From positions 3,823,501-3,887,500 of the forward strand of contig NZ_CP048409.1 of the NCBI RefSeq assembly GCF_010448835.1: a stretch of DNA of 64,000 nt. Reading direction: 5' to 3'. Shown here piece after piece: positions 27,026-36,576 of the stretch; the first letter of the stretch is position 1, and each line of letters begins with the position of its first letter. The DNA comes from Draconibacterium halophilum (GTDB taxonomy: Bacteria; Bacteroidota; Bacteroidia; Bacteroidales; Prolixibacteraceae). Under the pieces are notes generated by a model. That model had not been told where the DNA came from and searched no databases. It worked only from the letters and a program-made list of their open reading frames with translations. Both the position numbers and the translations under genes were made by a program.

Positions 27026-27924
27026 CTACATCCGGTACCCTCTGTTCTTTTTCTTCATGGGCTTTATGCGTTGATATGACTCCCTCTTTCGTTGTCTTTC
27101 TTCGTCCTTCTCTGCCTGAAGCAGACCTTCTTTTATCAACTGATAGAAAGCCTGGTCCAGTGATGGATTATCAATAACTGCAAAATATTCCTGCCTCTTA
27201 TTCTCATCCAGCCTATACTTAATTTTTGAATAGCTGAATTGCCAGTCAATTTTGGAACCGTTAAATTTTAAATCGTTTTTGGTAAACGAAATCCCCTGAA
27301 CAACATTCGTATTCCCCCTGCATTTGTAGTTTACTGTAATCCCTACTCTGTTCAGTTTAGCTTCCAGTTCGTCCATATCTTTACATTTGGGCACAAGCTC
27401 TTTCAGGCAGTTATAAATCTCATATTTTGTTTTGTCCGGTTCTTTTAATCGGTGAACGTTTACATTTTCTTTTCCCTTGGCAAAATACAAGTCATTCTTT
27501 CGTGTAAGCTCTTTACAGATCTTTTCACTGCGATAACGATCATTTTTATTGGATATCGTTTTCCCATGGTTGTTTACCCTGTTATACACAATGTGAATAT
27601 GGGGATGCTCCTTATCGTAATGCGGGCTATTATAAACTGTGTTTTTATGACTCCCATTTTGTTTAGGTAATCATCTGCAATTTTTAATAGGAACCCATTA
27701 TTCAACTTTGCTTTATCCTGAACGGAGAAATCCAATGAAATATGACCTACTGGCTTGCTTACCCTCGAATTGAGTTCTGTTTGAGCAACAAAACTTTTTG
27801 TAATCGAATTGGTATTTTTCATACGTACGCCCTCTCCTATTAACAGCTCAGCCGCTTTTTTGGGATCAAGGATATAATTTAATGCTCCGGCAAAGTCTCC
27901 ACCTGTTGTAATCTTGGCGATCAT
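27026..27924 (-). pseudogene. Relaxase/mobilization nuclease with a frameshift
   Basis: Two overlapping reverse-strand frames form one relaxase (PF03432 type) of about 299 residues. The N-terminal part (MIAKITTGGDFAGALNYILD) holds the likely nicking tyrosine. The frame breaks at about 27621-27626. In the next frame the protein continues HYDKEHPHIHIVYNRVNN, the family's three-histidine metal motif. One missing base in the CGC-CAT junction explains the break. As written no active relaxase would be made. The start overlaps the mobC stop by 4 bp, showing a translationally coupled pair. Confidence 0.9.
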
Positions 27925-28265
27925 AGCATTTTGTTTATGATTCGGTCAATCTTAGTAGCAAGAAACAGGTATTTGCTACGAATATGATCGTAACCCAGGG
28001 CATTGGCTTTACGTGCAATCTGATTCAGGTTATTGGCCATTCCTGAAAGTTTTCTAATTTCTGAAATCAGTTCGGGTGTCAAGCGTTGAACAACTGTTGT
28101 ATTCATTATTGACTGCCTAACAAACTCACTTTGTGTAATCCCGGCTTCTTTTGATTTGCCAATTAGGCAGTAATATTCTACGGTCGACATTTTTACCGTT
28201 ACCTTATATTTCATCTTCTCACCATCCAATTTTCGTGGACGTCCGCCTTTGTTAAATCGCACCAT
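27921..28265 (-). CDS. MobC-like mobilization protein
   Basis: This 114-residue protein has a basic N-terminus (GGRPRKLDGEKMKYKVTVKM), a ribbon-helix-helix-like segment and the typical MobC region LSGMANNLNQIARKANALG. Such proteins bind near oriT and help the relaxase nick. It is the first gene of the mob pair, overlapping the relaxase start by 4 bp. The upstream 580-bp spacer is therefore the likeliest place for oriT. Confidence 0.88.
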   Translation of the reverse strand: MVRFNKGGRPRKLDGEKMKYKVTVKMSTVEYYCLIGKSKEAGITQSEFVRQSIMNTTVVQRLTPELISEIRKLSGMANNLNQIARKANALGYDHIRSKYLFLATKIDRIINKML

Positions 28266-28845
28266 ATTTTATTACCATTTTTTAGACCAACGGGATGCTA
28301 AACATGGGTTTTGGTCTTACCAAAACATAAACTTGCTATCCTACCTCGAAAGGGTCTTTTTATGGAAATAAAGTTAGATAACAGAATGGAAAAAGAAAAC
28401 AGTAAACAAGCTCAATATCAACCAAATAAAATGATTTAAAATTCCCAACATTAAACTAAGCACAGGTTTATGAACTATGCATAAATTAGAGAATTATACA
28501 CCACAAAAGTATATCCTAACGGGATTGTTAAACGCATTTTGCAAGCTGACAGAAATCATCCTACAATATGTTAACAAACATAGGTTCTTAATTTACATTA
28601 ACGCAACCTTTTTCTAATTTTAAACATCTAAAACTCATAAACATATAAAGACTAACCATGAAAAACTGCTAATAAAACTCAAAAACCAAACTAATTCGGG
28701 ACTGTAATCAGGCAGCCTTATTCAAATCCATGTTGCATCGAGCAACAGAAACCGACCTTATTAATGCGCTTTTTTCTGGTTCTTAATCTTAAAGGACCGA
28801 TTTAAGTACCCTGTACTTTTTACTCACTACTAAAATTTAAAAACT
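28266..28845. other. Spacer in front of mobC, possible oriT region
   Basis: It is AT-rich with no gene. A small hairpin TGTTGC/GCAACA (28731-28747) is visible. By analogy with other mobilizable elements the transfer origin may lie here, but I cannot identify a nick site. Confidence 0.35.
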
Positions 28846-29418
28846 ATGAAACCAACAATTTTAAAACTAAGCACTTTATTCTTGTTCCTTTTGTTTATTG
28901 GAGCAAGCTGCCAAAACGATGAAGACCTGTTTGAAATACAAAGAGGTGACGAAAATGCCGTTATACAAAAAGAAGTAAATGGCATCGAATTTAAATTTTG
29001 CCTGTTAAACGAGGCAGGCGAACCTGCTACTGTTTTTAACGAAGGAGAAAATTTTACTTTTCAGTTTTCTATTAAAAATAATACTAAAAAAGATATCTTT
29101 TTTGATACAACTGTTACAAATGCAGATGGATTTTTTGAAGTACATGATGAGCTTAAAAACTATGGAGGCCCTTTTGAAAAACCTACTTATGATCTTTTAA
29201 GAATGCCCACTCCAATAGGGACAGGAGAAATTACTGGCCTAAATATTAAATGGATACCAGAAGACGATGAGTGGGCTTTCGGAACTACAGAATTTGTAAA
29301 AGCACAAACGGAATCATTAAAAGCTGGTGAATATTACTCAATGTTTTCTCATAAGTTTGATTTTGAAAGTATTAAAACGAATGATATCTCTTTTAAAATA
29401 AACTTCGAAATAAAATAA
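28846..29418 (+). CDS. Lipoprotein of unknown function, cargo of the element
   Basis: This 190-residue protein has a lipobox (FLLFIGASC) and a beta-rich mature part. The segment NFTFQFSIKNNTKKDIFFD resembles the first strands of immunoglobulin-like or BsuPI-type inhibitor folds, but I do not claim that family. It ends 7 bp before the trypsin-like protease gene, so the two were probably expressed together. A role as partner or inhibitor of the protease is possible; a structural model would help decide. Confidence 0.7.
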   Translation: MKPTILKLSTLFLFLLFIGASCQNDEDLFEIQRGDENAVIQKEVNGIEFKFCLLNEAGEPATVFNEGENFTFQFSIKNNTKKDIFFDTTVTNADGFFEVHDELKNYGGPFEKPTYDLLRMPTPIGTGEITGLNIKWIPEDDEWAFGTTEFVKAQTESLKAGEYYSMFSHKFDFESIKTNDISFKINFEIK

Positions 29419-29425
29419 ACCAACT

Positions 29426-31700
29426 ATGAAAAAGCTAATACTTGTTATGTTAATAATATTATGGGGGGTAAACAGTTTATTCGCCCAGGTATCAACTAAA
29501 TTCTACGAAAAAGGAAAAGCCTTTGAAGAACATCCCAAATTTAAAAACACCAAACAAAATTCACCCGAAAAAAAGATGCCCCTGTTTGATGTTGCTGCCC
29601 TTCTGGAAGAAGATGAAGCGACTAAGGATCTGGATATACCTTTTCGTTTTGGAAAATCGTTTGATGTTAACCTTACCCTGAAAGACGGGAAATGGCAAAA
29701 GACAGATTCAACAGAAGTATGGAGTTTGAGAATTACATCCGATAACGCGTATTCGCTGAATTTTATTTTTTCTGAACTCTATCTGCCCCAGGATGGAGAA
29801 TTATATATTTATAACGAAGATGGTTCGATGGTTTACGGGCCGGTAACAGAAAAACAAAATCAGCATGGTAAAACTTATATGACTGATATAATTCAAGGAG
29901 AATCAGTTATTATTCAGATCTCTATTCCCAATAAAGCTAAAGATAAACCACAATTGACAATTCAAAACATTATACATGGTTATAAAATATTTTTGAGACA
30001 TTGGGATATGGCGACTCTGATCAATCTTCATTATGCAACGGCCCTGCAAGAGATGCTGAATGCTATCGAGCAGTAATGGGAGATGCTATTGATGGGATAG
30101 TCCAGATTCTTCTTTCTACGGGGTATGAATGGTGTTCTGGGTCATTGATTAATAATACAGCTCAAGATTTTAAACCATATGTTTTAACAGCCTTTCATTG
30201 TATAGATATAGGGAATCCCAGTTTAGATCACAACCCTCCTTATTCTTACGATCCTGATGAAAATAATGGCGTACTTGAGGCGTATGAAATTGATGAAGCA
30301 GAAGAATGGTTAGTACGGTTTGGATTTAAACATGCAGAATGTGCCGGTAGTACAATTGGGAATATTTATACTTTCGATGATACGTATTATAGAGCGGGTT
30401 GGGATTCAACAGATTTTGTCTTGGTTGAACTGCAGGACAATATTCTCAGGGATGTACCTTCGGTTGGGGAAAAAGTTTGGTTAGGTTGGGATCGAAGTGG
30501 AAATACTCCGACAAAGGGGTATTTTCTTCATCATCCAAAAGGAGATATTATGAAATATGCGTATGATTCCGATAGTAAAATAGAAACTGATCGTTGGAGT
30601 ACTGTCACAGGCCGAAATTTCTGGTATAGTCAACTTGATATTGGTCTTTTAGAAAAAGGTTCTTCGGGTTCTCCAATTTTTGATCAAAATAAACGTGTTG
30701 TTGGGCAGCTTTTAGGGGGATATATAAATTGTGATGGTCCAAAACAGTATTGGCATGGTTGTCTTCATCGTTCCTGGATCGGCGGCAATATAATTGGAAC
30801 CCGCTTAAGTGATTGGTTAGACCCGATAGGGTCGGGGGCAACAACTCTAAATTCAGTTCGTCAGCCAATACCAGAATACTCAATAGGCATTGATTTGTTA
30901 TGTTCTTCTACAACATTATCCGTAACCAATTTTGCCCCAGGCTATTATTTTGATCATTGGAATAAAAGTAGTAATGTAAGCCTTTCCAGTACTACGGCTA
31001 ATCCGGTACAAGTAATTCCTGGCATAGATGGCCCCGGGTGGATAGAAGCAGTATATCATACCGGATGGGGAACAGTAACTATGGAGCGAATGGAGTTTTA
31101 TGTTGGTGGTCCGGCGGCTTCAGAGATTTCACTTTCATTATACACGGCTGATGGTTCGCCTGTAACTTACATGTGCCCAATACTCATTATCATATTTATG
31201 TAAATAATAGTGGAGGATGTGCTACCAGTAATTATACGTGGTCAATACCATCCGGGTGGACACAAAACTATACTTATCAAAATATGATTTCTGTTTATTC
31301 CGGCTCAACATATGGAGGTATGGTAGAAGTATACGCTAACACTTGCTGCTCAGATAATGATAAGATCATCATTGATTATTTTGGTGGCGGTTATTGTGGT
31401 ACTTCTTACTCTTTAATCATTTCGCCTAATCCTACCACATATGAGGCTGTTGTGACAATTGAAAATACAACAGAAGACGGTGAGCTGCTAAAATCAGCAT
31501 CAATAGAAACAACTTTTGACCAAGACGCAGAATGGATTCTTGAAGTGTATGATAATTTACAAAGCCTGAAGCTTAAAAAGCAAAAACTTAAGGGTAAAAG
31601 TACCACCATACAAACTGCTAGCTGGAAAGAAGGTGTTTATATGGTTCGTGTAAAGTATAAAGATGAAATTTTAACCGGGAAATTAGTGGTTAAAAAATAG
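29426..31700 (+). pseudogene. Trypsin-like serine protease with type IX secretion domain, two frameshifts
   Basis: Three consecutive frames form one protein of about 758 residues. It has a signal peptide (ending LFAQ), a propeptide-like region, then an S1 protease with His in VLTAFHCID, Asp in STDFVLVEL and Ser in KGSSGSPIFD. Cysteine-rich beta modules and a C-terminal sorting domain (SPNP, then SWKEGVYMVRV and KLVVKK) follow. Frame breaks lie at about 29984-29987 (A run; YK then NIFETLGYGD in the next frame) and about 31175-31180 (MCP then NTHYHIYVNN). Each is explained by one missing base. The layout resembles secreted lysyl-endopeptidase-like proteins. Confidence 0.88.
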
Positions 31701-31774
31701 ATTTCACAGCCAAGTAGTATTATAAAAATTTGATTGCCCGGTTTCAAATCGGGCAATCATAATAAAACCTAACT

Positions 31775-32515
31775 ATGAACAATTTAATTATTTTGAAAAA
31801 ATCATTATTCTCGAAAAGTAGACCTTTATTTAAGCTGTTTACTTATTTTCTTCTTTTTTTCTGTGCAGTGTTGCAATCCTGTAGCGAAGATCCCTTTGAT
31901 GCTGACTCAGGCACATTTACCGACAAGCGCGATGGCAATATATACCAATGGGTTAAAATTGGTGAACAAATATGGATGGCCGAAAACCTTGCCTATATCC
32001 CTTACGTTTGTGCTCCCGACTCGCAATGTGGTATTTGGGTATATGATTATTATGGAGAAGGTTCCTTTGGAACCAATTATCAAACTTATGGATGTTTGTA
32101 CAATTGGGAAATCGCCCAAGAAGTTTGTCCCGAAGGTTGGCACCTCCCCTCTGATGAAGAATGGATGGAAATGGAAAGCTTCCTGGGTATGCCCGAAGAC
32201 CAACTCGACCGCTCAGGGATTATCAGAGGACAAGAGGCTAATGTTGGAGGAAATCTAAAAGAAATTGGATATACCCACTGGAAAGAACCAAATGAGGGAG
32301 CAATTAATGAAAGCGGCTTCTCTGCGTTACCTGGTGGTTATTTAAATGTAGAAAATTCTTTTTCATCTATTGGAGGTACAGCCTATTTCTGGACTTCAAG
32401 TAATGAAGATGATTATTATATATTATGCAGATTGCTACATTCTTATGGAGGAATTGTTACCCGCAAAAAAATTGAAAAAAATGTTGCATTGTCAATTAGA
32501 TGTATAAAAAACTAA
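31775..32515 (+). CDS. FISUMP-domain lipoprotein
   Basis: This 246-residue protein has a long N-terminus with a lipobox (AVLQSC) and matches the Fibrobacter succinogenes major paralogous domain (TIGR02145). Landmarks are DGNIYQWVKIGEQIWMAENL, YGCLYNWEIA, VCPEGWHLPSDEEW and the final VALSIRCIKN. The family is abundant in Bacteroidota surface proteins; its role is unknown, though its fold may be related to sulfatase-modifying/lectin-like domains. It lies between the two protease genes of the element and is intact. Confidence 0.9.
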   Translation: MNNLIILKKSLFSKSRPLFKLFTYFLLFFCAVLQSCSEDPFDADSGTFTDKRDGNIYQWVKIGEQIWMAENLAYIPYVCAPDSQCGIWVYDYYGEGSFGTNYQTYGCLYNWEIAQEVCPEGWHLPSDEEWMEMESFLGMPEDQLDRSGIIRGQEANVGGNLKEIGYTHWKEPNEGAINESGFSALPGGYLNVENSFSSIGGTAYFWTSSNEDDYYILCRLLHSYGGIVTRKKIEKNVALSIRCIKN

Positions 32516-32532
32516 CCTAAAAACTTATTCTT

Positions 32533-34271
32533 ATGAAATCTTTTACAACTTTTCTATTACTAATATTTGCCTTAAATTCATTTAGTCAGCCGTCTTCATT
32601 TTCATGGTTTAGCAATGACCCTGAAGAATGTTACAATTATATTTCCCCTGCCAAAGACCAGGGAGAACAAGGGCCATGTGGTATTTTTGCATCAATAGCG
32701 GCAATAGAGGCATTGAGCCATATTTACTTCCACAAACCTTTTAGTAGCAATAGTAATGGGACAAACCTTTCTGAAGCTGAATTATATTCTTTGTGTTCGG
32801 CTTATGGGAACTTTACAGGATATGGGGCCAGCGAAGGTGCAGCAACTGCCGAAAATACTTTGGATTACTGTGTAATAAATGGAATTATTGACGATGCATG
32901 TTTACCATATCCATCTTCAAGCCCCTACTATACTCAGCCATGTTCGCAGTGTGCAAGCCCTGACCAAATTATTCAGATCCCGGGATACGAGCAACTTAGC
33001 CTAAGTTCAAACCAACAACTAAAGCGTGCAATCATCGATTATGGTCCCATTGTAGTAAGTGCACAAAGTATAGGTGGAGTATTACATTCCGGCGGTGGTA
33101 CAACAAACCACTCCTTTTTAATAATAGGTTGGAACAGTTCAGGACAATGGCATATAAAAGACAGCTGGCCGGGAGATGAATACATTGACTATAAAAGTTT
33201 TAATGTTTTTAGTTCAACGTACGGTAGTCAGTTTTATAGAGCAAAATACAAAAACGACGGTAGTACTATTTCATGTACGGGAACTGGCTGCAACTCCGTA
33301 TTTTCCTCTCGCGTTGCAACGGATAGAGATGGTGATGGGTTTGGATATTGGGGAGTTGGCGATCCTCCGAGCACCTGGTCTGGGCCATGCAAAATGGATT
33401 TTGATGATTTTGATAACACAAAAATATATTTAGACTCAAACTATGAAGAAGTTGTTGCCCCCTCCGTTTCAGGTCCCGACTTAGTTTGTACTTCAGGAGG
33501 TACTTTTAACTTAAATGATCTCCCTTCTGGTTTTTCTTCAAGCTGGAGTATTTCTAATCCAACTTTTTTTAATTCACCAACCAGTGGGTCAGGCACATCA
33601 GCAACCATTTCTCCGAAATCTGAATATTCTGGAGATGATTGTATTATTACTTATACAATTTCTGATGGATGCGGATCGGCACAATATTCCAAACACTTCA
33701 CAATAAATGGTCCGACAGATAGCGACCTTGATATAGATGTTGTTCCTTCTTATGCTCCTGATCCTATTCGCGTAAGTGGAATTTGGCTGCTTTGTCCAAA
33801 TTCAAGCTATTATATCTACTGCAACAATACTTCCAACTGCTCGCTTTCTAATTACCAGTGGTCTTACCCTTCCGGATGGACAAAATATGAACAAACAAGT
33901 AATTATATTCGGATTAACACTAACAGCACTCCATATGGAACGGTTAGTGTAACCGCCACTACATGTTGTGGAACCAGTCATCAGGTTATCACCCAGAACT
34001 TTAGCCAGGGGGAGCTTGTTCTTACTATTCTGCTTATCCAAATCCGGTAACAACTGAACTCACTATTGAGTTTGACGAAGAATTCGATATGACAACGGTG
34101 GATGCCTCAACAACACTCGAAGTCTTTGATTCAGGTTTCTCTAAAAAATATAAGGCCGAAAAAATTGAAAAGAAAATTAAGATAAAAACTAGTAGTTGGA
34201 AAGAAGGTTTTTACTATGTTATTTTAAACTATAAAGGACAAAACTATTACAAGAAAATTAAAGTGGAATAA
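32533..34271 (+). pseudogene. Papain-like (C1A) cysteine protease with type IX secretion domain, one frameshift
   Basis: Two frames form one protein of about 579 residues. The signal peptide (ending NSFSQ) is followed almost at once by the catalytic domain: C49 in DQGEQGPCGIFAS, H193 in TNHSFLIIGW, and D210 in KDSW where papain has Asn. No propeptide is seen. A calcium-type repeat (DRDGDGFGYW, then FDDFDN) resembling MopE motifs, an Ig/PKD-like region and a sorting domain (YPNPVTTELTIEF) follow. The break lies in the G run at about 34008-34012; one extra G would restore GGACSYYSAYPNP. Confidence 0.87.
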
Positions 34272-34479
34272 TGCAAACAAAAAAAACATAAAGATTATCA
34301 AAATAGACTACACTTATTTTACAGTAAGATCTAATTTAATAGCAATTTATGCACTTTTTAATAAGAAATAATATAACTTCATATCGAATTATTAAACGTT
34401 CTTTTAAGTGACCTATACGGTGACCTGTAAAAATATGAATTTCATAAATCATTGATACAGAGGCATAACCGGAATGACA

Positions 34480-34562
34480 TTCAAATCTTGTCATCCCGAC
34501 AGATTTAAAATCTAAAAAACATCAAAAGCCTGTAAATCAAATGATTTGCGGGCTTTCTTTTT
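34480..34562 (+). repeat. attR, distal copy of the element's direct repeat
   Basis: This copy matches 25106-25188 with one mismatch. It contains the displaced last 20 nt of the tRNA gene plus its terminator hairpin. Confidence 0.93.
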
Positions 34563-34570
34563 AGAACAAG

Positions 34571-34717
34571 TCATATAATGAAATCCGTATAACTGGCAAC
34601 AAGAGAAGCCACTAAAAAATGGTCGATGTCCATCCAAGATTGGGCATCATCTTGAATCAGTTCTTCGTTATATTTGAAAAAGGCTCCAGCTATAATCGCT
34701 AAACCTAGCGTATTTTA
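34571..34717 (-). pseudogene. C-terminal remnant of an unknown gene beside attR
   Basis: Reverse-strand translation gives LGLAIIAGAFFKYNEELIQ, then DDAQSWMDIDHFLVASLVAS and YTDFII before a stop, a protein-like stretch of about 47 residues. Upstream the frame is closed by stops and no start is seen. It looks like the end of a gene lost near the insertion site. I do not recognise the family. Confidence 0.4.
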
Positions 34718-34833
34718 AAATTACACCTTTACTGAAAACCGTTTCGTATGATTCATTAATTTTTTCGTAAAGAATGTTTGACGCATTAAAAGGCTAAAGA
34801 ATATTTTTTTTGCAATTTATTTTTTCGGATATT

Positions 34834-35066
34834 TTAACTTGTTCTTAGCGCCTGAATAAGTTCCTTCTTCGACATTTTACTCCGGCCATCAATACCAATT
34901 TGTTTTGCTTTGTCGTAAAGTTCCTTTGTTGTTCTTTCCTCATATTTACTACTCTTTCCACCCTTTTTCCCCGAGTCCTCAGAATTTGCAATTCGGGTAG
35001 CCTTTTGTTTACTGTATCCTTTATCAATTAAAGCTTCATACAGTTTCTCGTTTTTAGTTGCGACAT
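34834..35066 (-). pseudogene. Rho-N-like (DUF7218-type) small protein, start region out of frame
   Basis: The reverse strand encodes NEKLYEALIDKGYSKQKATR, then IANSEDSGKKGGKSSKYEER and KSKMSKKELIQALRTS-type text (seen as GRSKMSKKELIQALRTS), matching a widespread small stress-type protein with a Rho-N-like end. In this frame a stop lies just upstream and no start codon is found. The only nearby ATG (35064-35066) is in another frame. One missing base near 35060 would restore MSATKNEKLYEAL, so I read it as frameshifted. Confidence 0.65.
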
Positions 35067-35110
35067 GTTTTTATCAGGCATTACACATACGATTTTAAAT
35101 GAAAAAGCAA

Positions 35111-35653
35111 CTAATCACTTCCTTTAATTCTACTAATAATCTTTGCATTAAAAGCTTCCAGGTCTCCTGGGTTTCTTGAGGTAATTAAATTTCCATCCTC
35201 TACAACCGCTTCATCAACCCAATTTGCACCCGCATTTTGCAAATCTTTTTTTATCGAAAAAAACGATGTCATTGTTCTGTTTTTTACGACTTCTGCTTCA
35301 ATCAGCATTTGCGGTCCGTGACAAATGGCTGCTACCGATTTATTAGTATCAAAAAATGAACGGACAAAGTTTACAGCTTTTTTATCCCTTCGCAGTTTGT
35401 CAGGATTGATTACTCCTCCCGGTAAAATAAGTATTCCGTAGTTGTTAATATCCACATCATCCAGGATGCAATCAACTTCTATTTCTTTACTCCAATCACC
35501 ATGATTCCAAGCCTTTATATTTTCTTTTTCAGTTGAAATAATGTCAACTGCTACGCCTTCGTTTTTAAGAGCTATTAAAGGTTCAAACAATTCCGACTCT
35601 TCGAAACCATTGGTAGCCAGAATTGCAACCTTTTTGCCTTTTAATTCTTGCAT
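35111..35653 (-). CDS. DJ-1/PfpI-family protein
   Basis: I chose the ATG at 35653 (MQELKGKKVAILATNG), giving 180 residues; an upstream in-frame start would add an AT-rich tail unlike the family. The class I glutamine-amidotransferase-like fold shows GFEESELFEP, the nucleophile elbow AAICHGPQMLIEA with its Cys, and a final DLEAFNAKII. PfpI-type proteins have been linked to protease, glyoxalase or deglycase activity and stress survival. The neighbours CsbD and Rho-N-like protein are also stress-type genes. Confidence 0.9.
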   Translation of the reverse strand: MQELKGKKVAILATNGFEESELFEPLIALKNEGVAVDIISTEKENIKAWNHGDWSKEIEVDCILDDVDINNYGILILPGGVINPDKLRRDKKAVNFVRSFFDTNKSVAAICHGPQMLIEAEVVKNRTMTSFFSIKKDLQNAGANWVDEAVVEDGNLITSRNPGDLEAFNAKIISRIKGSD

Positions 35654-35714
35654 AATTTTTTTTATTGAGTTATTAAAATAATTGGGTAAGACATATTTTG
35701 TCTTACCCAGTATT

Positions 35715-35906
35715 TTATAGACTATCAATAAAGTTTTTTACCTCCTCTTTGGTTTTTCCGGTTTTTTTCTGAATGCGGCCGATAAGTTCGTCTTCTTGTC
35801 CTTCTGCATGTTTTAAATCATCATCGGTAAGTTCACCGTACTCTTGTTTCAATTTTCCTTTTACTAAATTCCAATTTCCTTTAATTTTGTCTGTTGTAGC
35901 ACTCAT
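35715..35906 (-). CDS. CsbD-family stress protein
   Basis: This 63-residue protein matches CsbD: it starts MSATTDKIKGNWNLVKGKLK and has TDDDLKHAEGQEDELIGRIQ followed by a lysine-rich helical end. CsbD proteins are small, abundant under general stress, and of unknown mechanism. It is the first of a reverse-strand run with the PfpI gene 61 bp downstream. Confidence 0.92.
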   Translation of the reverse strand: MSATTDKIKGNWNLVKGKLKQEYGELTDDDLKHAEGQEDELIGRIQKKTGKTKEEVKNFIDSL

Positions 35907-36576
35907 AATTTTTAATTTAAAATGTTTTTAAATTCATTAAGATTCATATTACCTAATTTAACAGTTCAATTCACTAAATTACAACCTGTTATTTCAGCAT
36001 ATCTGATTTTATAAGAGATAATGACAAAATCCTGCCAAAATTCCTGCGACTACTATCGATCATCCTACCCGACTGGCTATCAATTAGTTTACTTGTATCA
36101 TTAGGAAATCGACTGATGTATTCATTGTGTATTAAAATCCTCAGGTTGTCGAGCAAATTCACAAAATGCCACGTTTATATTTCGTTTATAACCTGGCGGT
36201 TCAAAAGCGATTTTCATTGAATCGATTTGATATTCAGCAACAGCTACATGGCTACGAATTGGATAGGATTAATTATACCTGGAAAAGTTACCATTTGGAA
36301 AGACGCGACGTTCAGTGTATGGATGCAAATTTTGGTTAGCTGGTATTCGCTAGTTTGTGAATTTATATATTGAAAGGTTAAACGATTACAATGGCACTAA
36401 AAATGAAAAAGCAGACGTGTGTATTTCATTTATATCTGTAATTCAAATGACGATAAAAATTCAGTCACTAGAATTTCAATTCAATTTTTTACTAATAGAA
36501 TGAGAATAAAAACCCGGTTGAGTTTGAATTCAACCGGGTTATTATTTACATCTTGATTAAATAAATAGAATATCTT
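35907..36576. other. Spacer between csbD and the TonB-domain gene
   Basis: It holds the terminator at 36507-36540. A short forward open stretch near 36220-36340 (LNRFDIQQQLHGYELDRIN) has no start or known match and may be a remnant. Confidence 0.4.
36507..36540 (-). terminator. Intrinsic terminator of the TonB-domain gene
   Basis: AACCCGGTTGA and TCAACCGGGTT form a perfect 11-bp stem with an 8-nt loop; on the reverse strand a T-rich tail follows. Confidence 0.9.

Larger units (their letters stand above)
25106..34562. mobile_element. Integrated mobilizable element at tRNA-Pro, about 9.4 kb
   Basis: The element is bounded by an 83-bp direct repeat whose left copy completes the tRNA gene. It carries a tyrosine integrase next to the tRNA, a MobC-like gene and a relaxase gene, but no conjugation (Tra) genes, so it resembles an integrative mobilizable element. 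Its cargo is a lipoprotein, a trypsin-like protease, a FISUMP lipoprotein and a papain-like protease. GTGACCT motifs recur near both ends. The relaxase and both protease genes contain single-base frame breaks, so as sequenced the element looks decayed. Confidence 0.88.
34272..34833. other. Right end of the element and flanking spacer
   Basis: It contains two GTGACCT repeats (34408, 34420), attR (34480-34562), and outside it the decayed reverse-strand reading frame described separately. No intact gene. Confidence 0.6.

Noticed and set aside
25106..34562. Element as a prophage or full conjugative transposon
   Set aside because: No capsid, tail, terminase or Tra/VirB genes are present; only integrase and mobilization genes.
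34845..35027. A 60-residue reverse-strand frame beginning MIKDTVNKRLPELQ
   Set aside because: The overlapping frame encodes the recognisable Rho-N-like protein; this one is its shadow.
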